Assembly: GCF_009866765.1 (NCBI RefSeq)
Contig: NZ_CP019431.1
Span: forward strand, 558,001-622,000
Length of the DNA stretch: 64,000 nt
Source: Pseudomonas sp. S35
GTDB lineage: Bacteria > Pseudomonadota > Gammaproteobacteria > Pseudomonadales > Pseudomonadaceae
Reading direction: 5' to 3'
The position numbers were made by a program, and so were the translations under genes. The notes beneath the pieces are model-generated. The model saw only the letters and a program-made list of their open reading frames with translations, did not search any database and had not been told where the DNA came from. Positions 63,148 to 64,000 of the stretch are shown piece by piece; positions within the stretch are counted from its first letter, which is position 1, and each line of letters starts with the position of its first letter.

Positions 63148-64000
63148 ATGGCAACGGTAGACCGCTGGCTGCTGCCAGATGGCATCGAAGAAGTACTGCC
63201 ACCGGAAGCTGCGCGCATTGAAGTAGCGCGCCGCCAGGTGTTGGATCTGTTCCAGAGCTGGGGTTACGAATTTGTCGTGACCCCCCATATCGAGTACCTG
63301 GAATCCCTGCTTACCGGCGCGGGCCAGGACCTGGATCTGCGCACCTTCAAGGTCATCGACCCGCAATCGGGCCGGCAAATGGGTTTCCGCGCTGACATTA
63401 CGCCGCAAGTGGCGCGCATCGATGCGCACACCCTGCGTCGCGAAGGCCCGAGCCGCCTGTGCTACGCCGGCAGCGTGCTGCATGCTCAGCCGCGTGCGTT
63501 GTCGTCTTCCCGTAGCCCGATCCAGTTGGGCGCCGAGTTGTACGGTGATGCCAGCCCGAGCAGCGACGTTGAAGTGATCAGCTTGATGCTGGCCATGCTG
63601 CAACTGGCTGACGTACCAGATGTCCACATGGACCTGGGGCATGTCGGTATCTACCGTGGCCTGGCCCGTGCGGCCGGTTTGTCCGGAGAAGTGGAGCAAC
63701 AGCTGTTCGATGCCCTGCAACGCAAGGCCATCGATGAAGTCATCGCCCTGACCGAAGGTGTACCTGCCGACCTGGCCGGCATGCTGCGTGCCCTGGTGAA
63801 CCTATGCGGCGGCCGTGAAGTGCTGGCGGCTGCGCGTGAGCGACTGGCCAATGCGCCGGCGCCGGTACTGGCGGCGCTGGACGATGTGCTGGCGATTGCC
63901 GAGCAGCTGTCGGCGCGCTTCCCGGAGCTGGCGCTGTACTTTGATTTGGGCGAGCTGCGCGGTTATCACTACCACACCGGTGTGGTGTTCGCGGTGTTTG
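63148..64000 (+). CDS. hisZ: ATP phosphoribosyltransferase regulatory subunit HisZ (5' part, runs off the right edge)
   Basis: Regulatory partner of the short-form HisG in histidine synthesis, derived from histidyl-tRNA synthetase. The visible 284 codons begin [21 protein letters not shown] and show class II synthetase-like motif 2 ([15 protein letters not shown]) and [15 protein letters not shown]. The HisRS anticodon domain is not expected in this family. AAAGGGGA lies upstream. In P. aeruginosa purA follows. Confidence 0.95.
   Translation, partial: MATVDRWLLPDGIEEVLPPEAARIEVARRQVLDLFQSWGYEFVVTPHIEYLESLLTGAGQDLDLRTFKVIDPQSGRQMGFRADITPQVARIDAHTLRREGPSRLCYAGSVLHAQPRALSSSRSPIQLGAELYGDASPSSDVEVISLMLAMLQLADVPDVHMDLGHVGIYRGLARAAGLSGEVEQQLFDALQRKAIDEVIALTEGVPADLAGMLRALVNLCGGREVLAAARERLANAPAPVLAALDDVLAIAEQLSARFPELALYFDLGELRGYHYHTGVVFAVF

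Noticed and set aside
62898..63221. A 107-residue open frame overlapping the start of hisZ
   Set aside because: It runs through the terminator hairpin, has no ribosome site and does not resemble DUF2065 or any family I know.

Overview
This window reads as a chromosomal segment of a Pseudomonas, most likely of the P. fluorescens group. The coding sequence is GC-rich and densely packed. From the left end to hisZ the gene order follows the known P. aeruginosa series wapO-wapH-mig-14-dnpA-ssg ... waaL-msbA-hldE ... waaA ... thiC ... nudF-cpdA-parE-parC-serB-psd-motAB-rsgA-orn ... amiB-mutL-miaA-hfq-hflX-hflKC-hisZ. The intergenic REP/REPIN hairpins have the TGTGGGAGGGGGC...GCCCCCGAT form typical of fluorescent pseudomonads. 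The species assignment is inference from recalled gene order, not a database search. No tRNA, rRNA, CRISPR array, insertion sequence or prophage was seen.

Region 1 (1-1120): the 5' end of a TonB-dependent receptor gene on the minus strand, divergent from a small YceK-type lipoprotein gene.

Region 2 (1177-16970): a lipopolysaccharide outer-core and decoration locus. It runs carbamoyltransferase, GT4 glycosyltransferase, Mig-14, PIG-L de-N-acetylase, Ssg glycosyltransferase, GT2 and GT4 glycosyltransferases, a convergent kinase-like gene, the O-antigen ligase WaaL, the lipid A flippase MsbA, a sulfotransferase overlapping an APS kinase, HldE, and a sugar-nucleotide epimerase. The sulfotransferase and APS kinase pair is the least expected part and suggests sulfation of the core or O-antigen.

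Region 3 (17041-22706): a minus-strand trio (unknown protein, aldo/keto reductase, FAD oxidoreductase), an SMR pump divergent from a LysR regulator with a palindromic operator between them, and the Kdo transferase waaA.

Region 4 (22734-30816): a TolC-type outer membrane protein, a TPP riboswitch controlling thiC, the thiamine-precursor permease cytX, an RsiV/DUF3298 lipoprotein, and nudF, a DUF1249 gene and cpdA.

Region 5 (30828-34331): a minus-strand accessory cassette of LysR regulator, MHS-type transporter and zinc deacylase, lying between cpdA and yqiA, which are usually neighbours.

Region 6 (34487-47666): yqiA, topoisomerase IV (parE, parC) with an esterase-like secreted protein translationally coupled to parE, an orphan PqiC lipoprotein, the divergent AhpA/YtjB and serB pair, rhdA-psd, and a large HDOD protein.

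Region 7 (47758-64000): motAB behind a near-consensus sigma-28 promoter, rsgA, orn, a TRIC channel, queG, then the classic chain nnrD-tsaE-amiB-mutL-miaA-hfq-hflX-hflK-hflC and the 5' part of hisZ. Most genes in this chain overlap or nearly touch.
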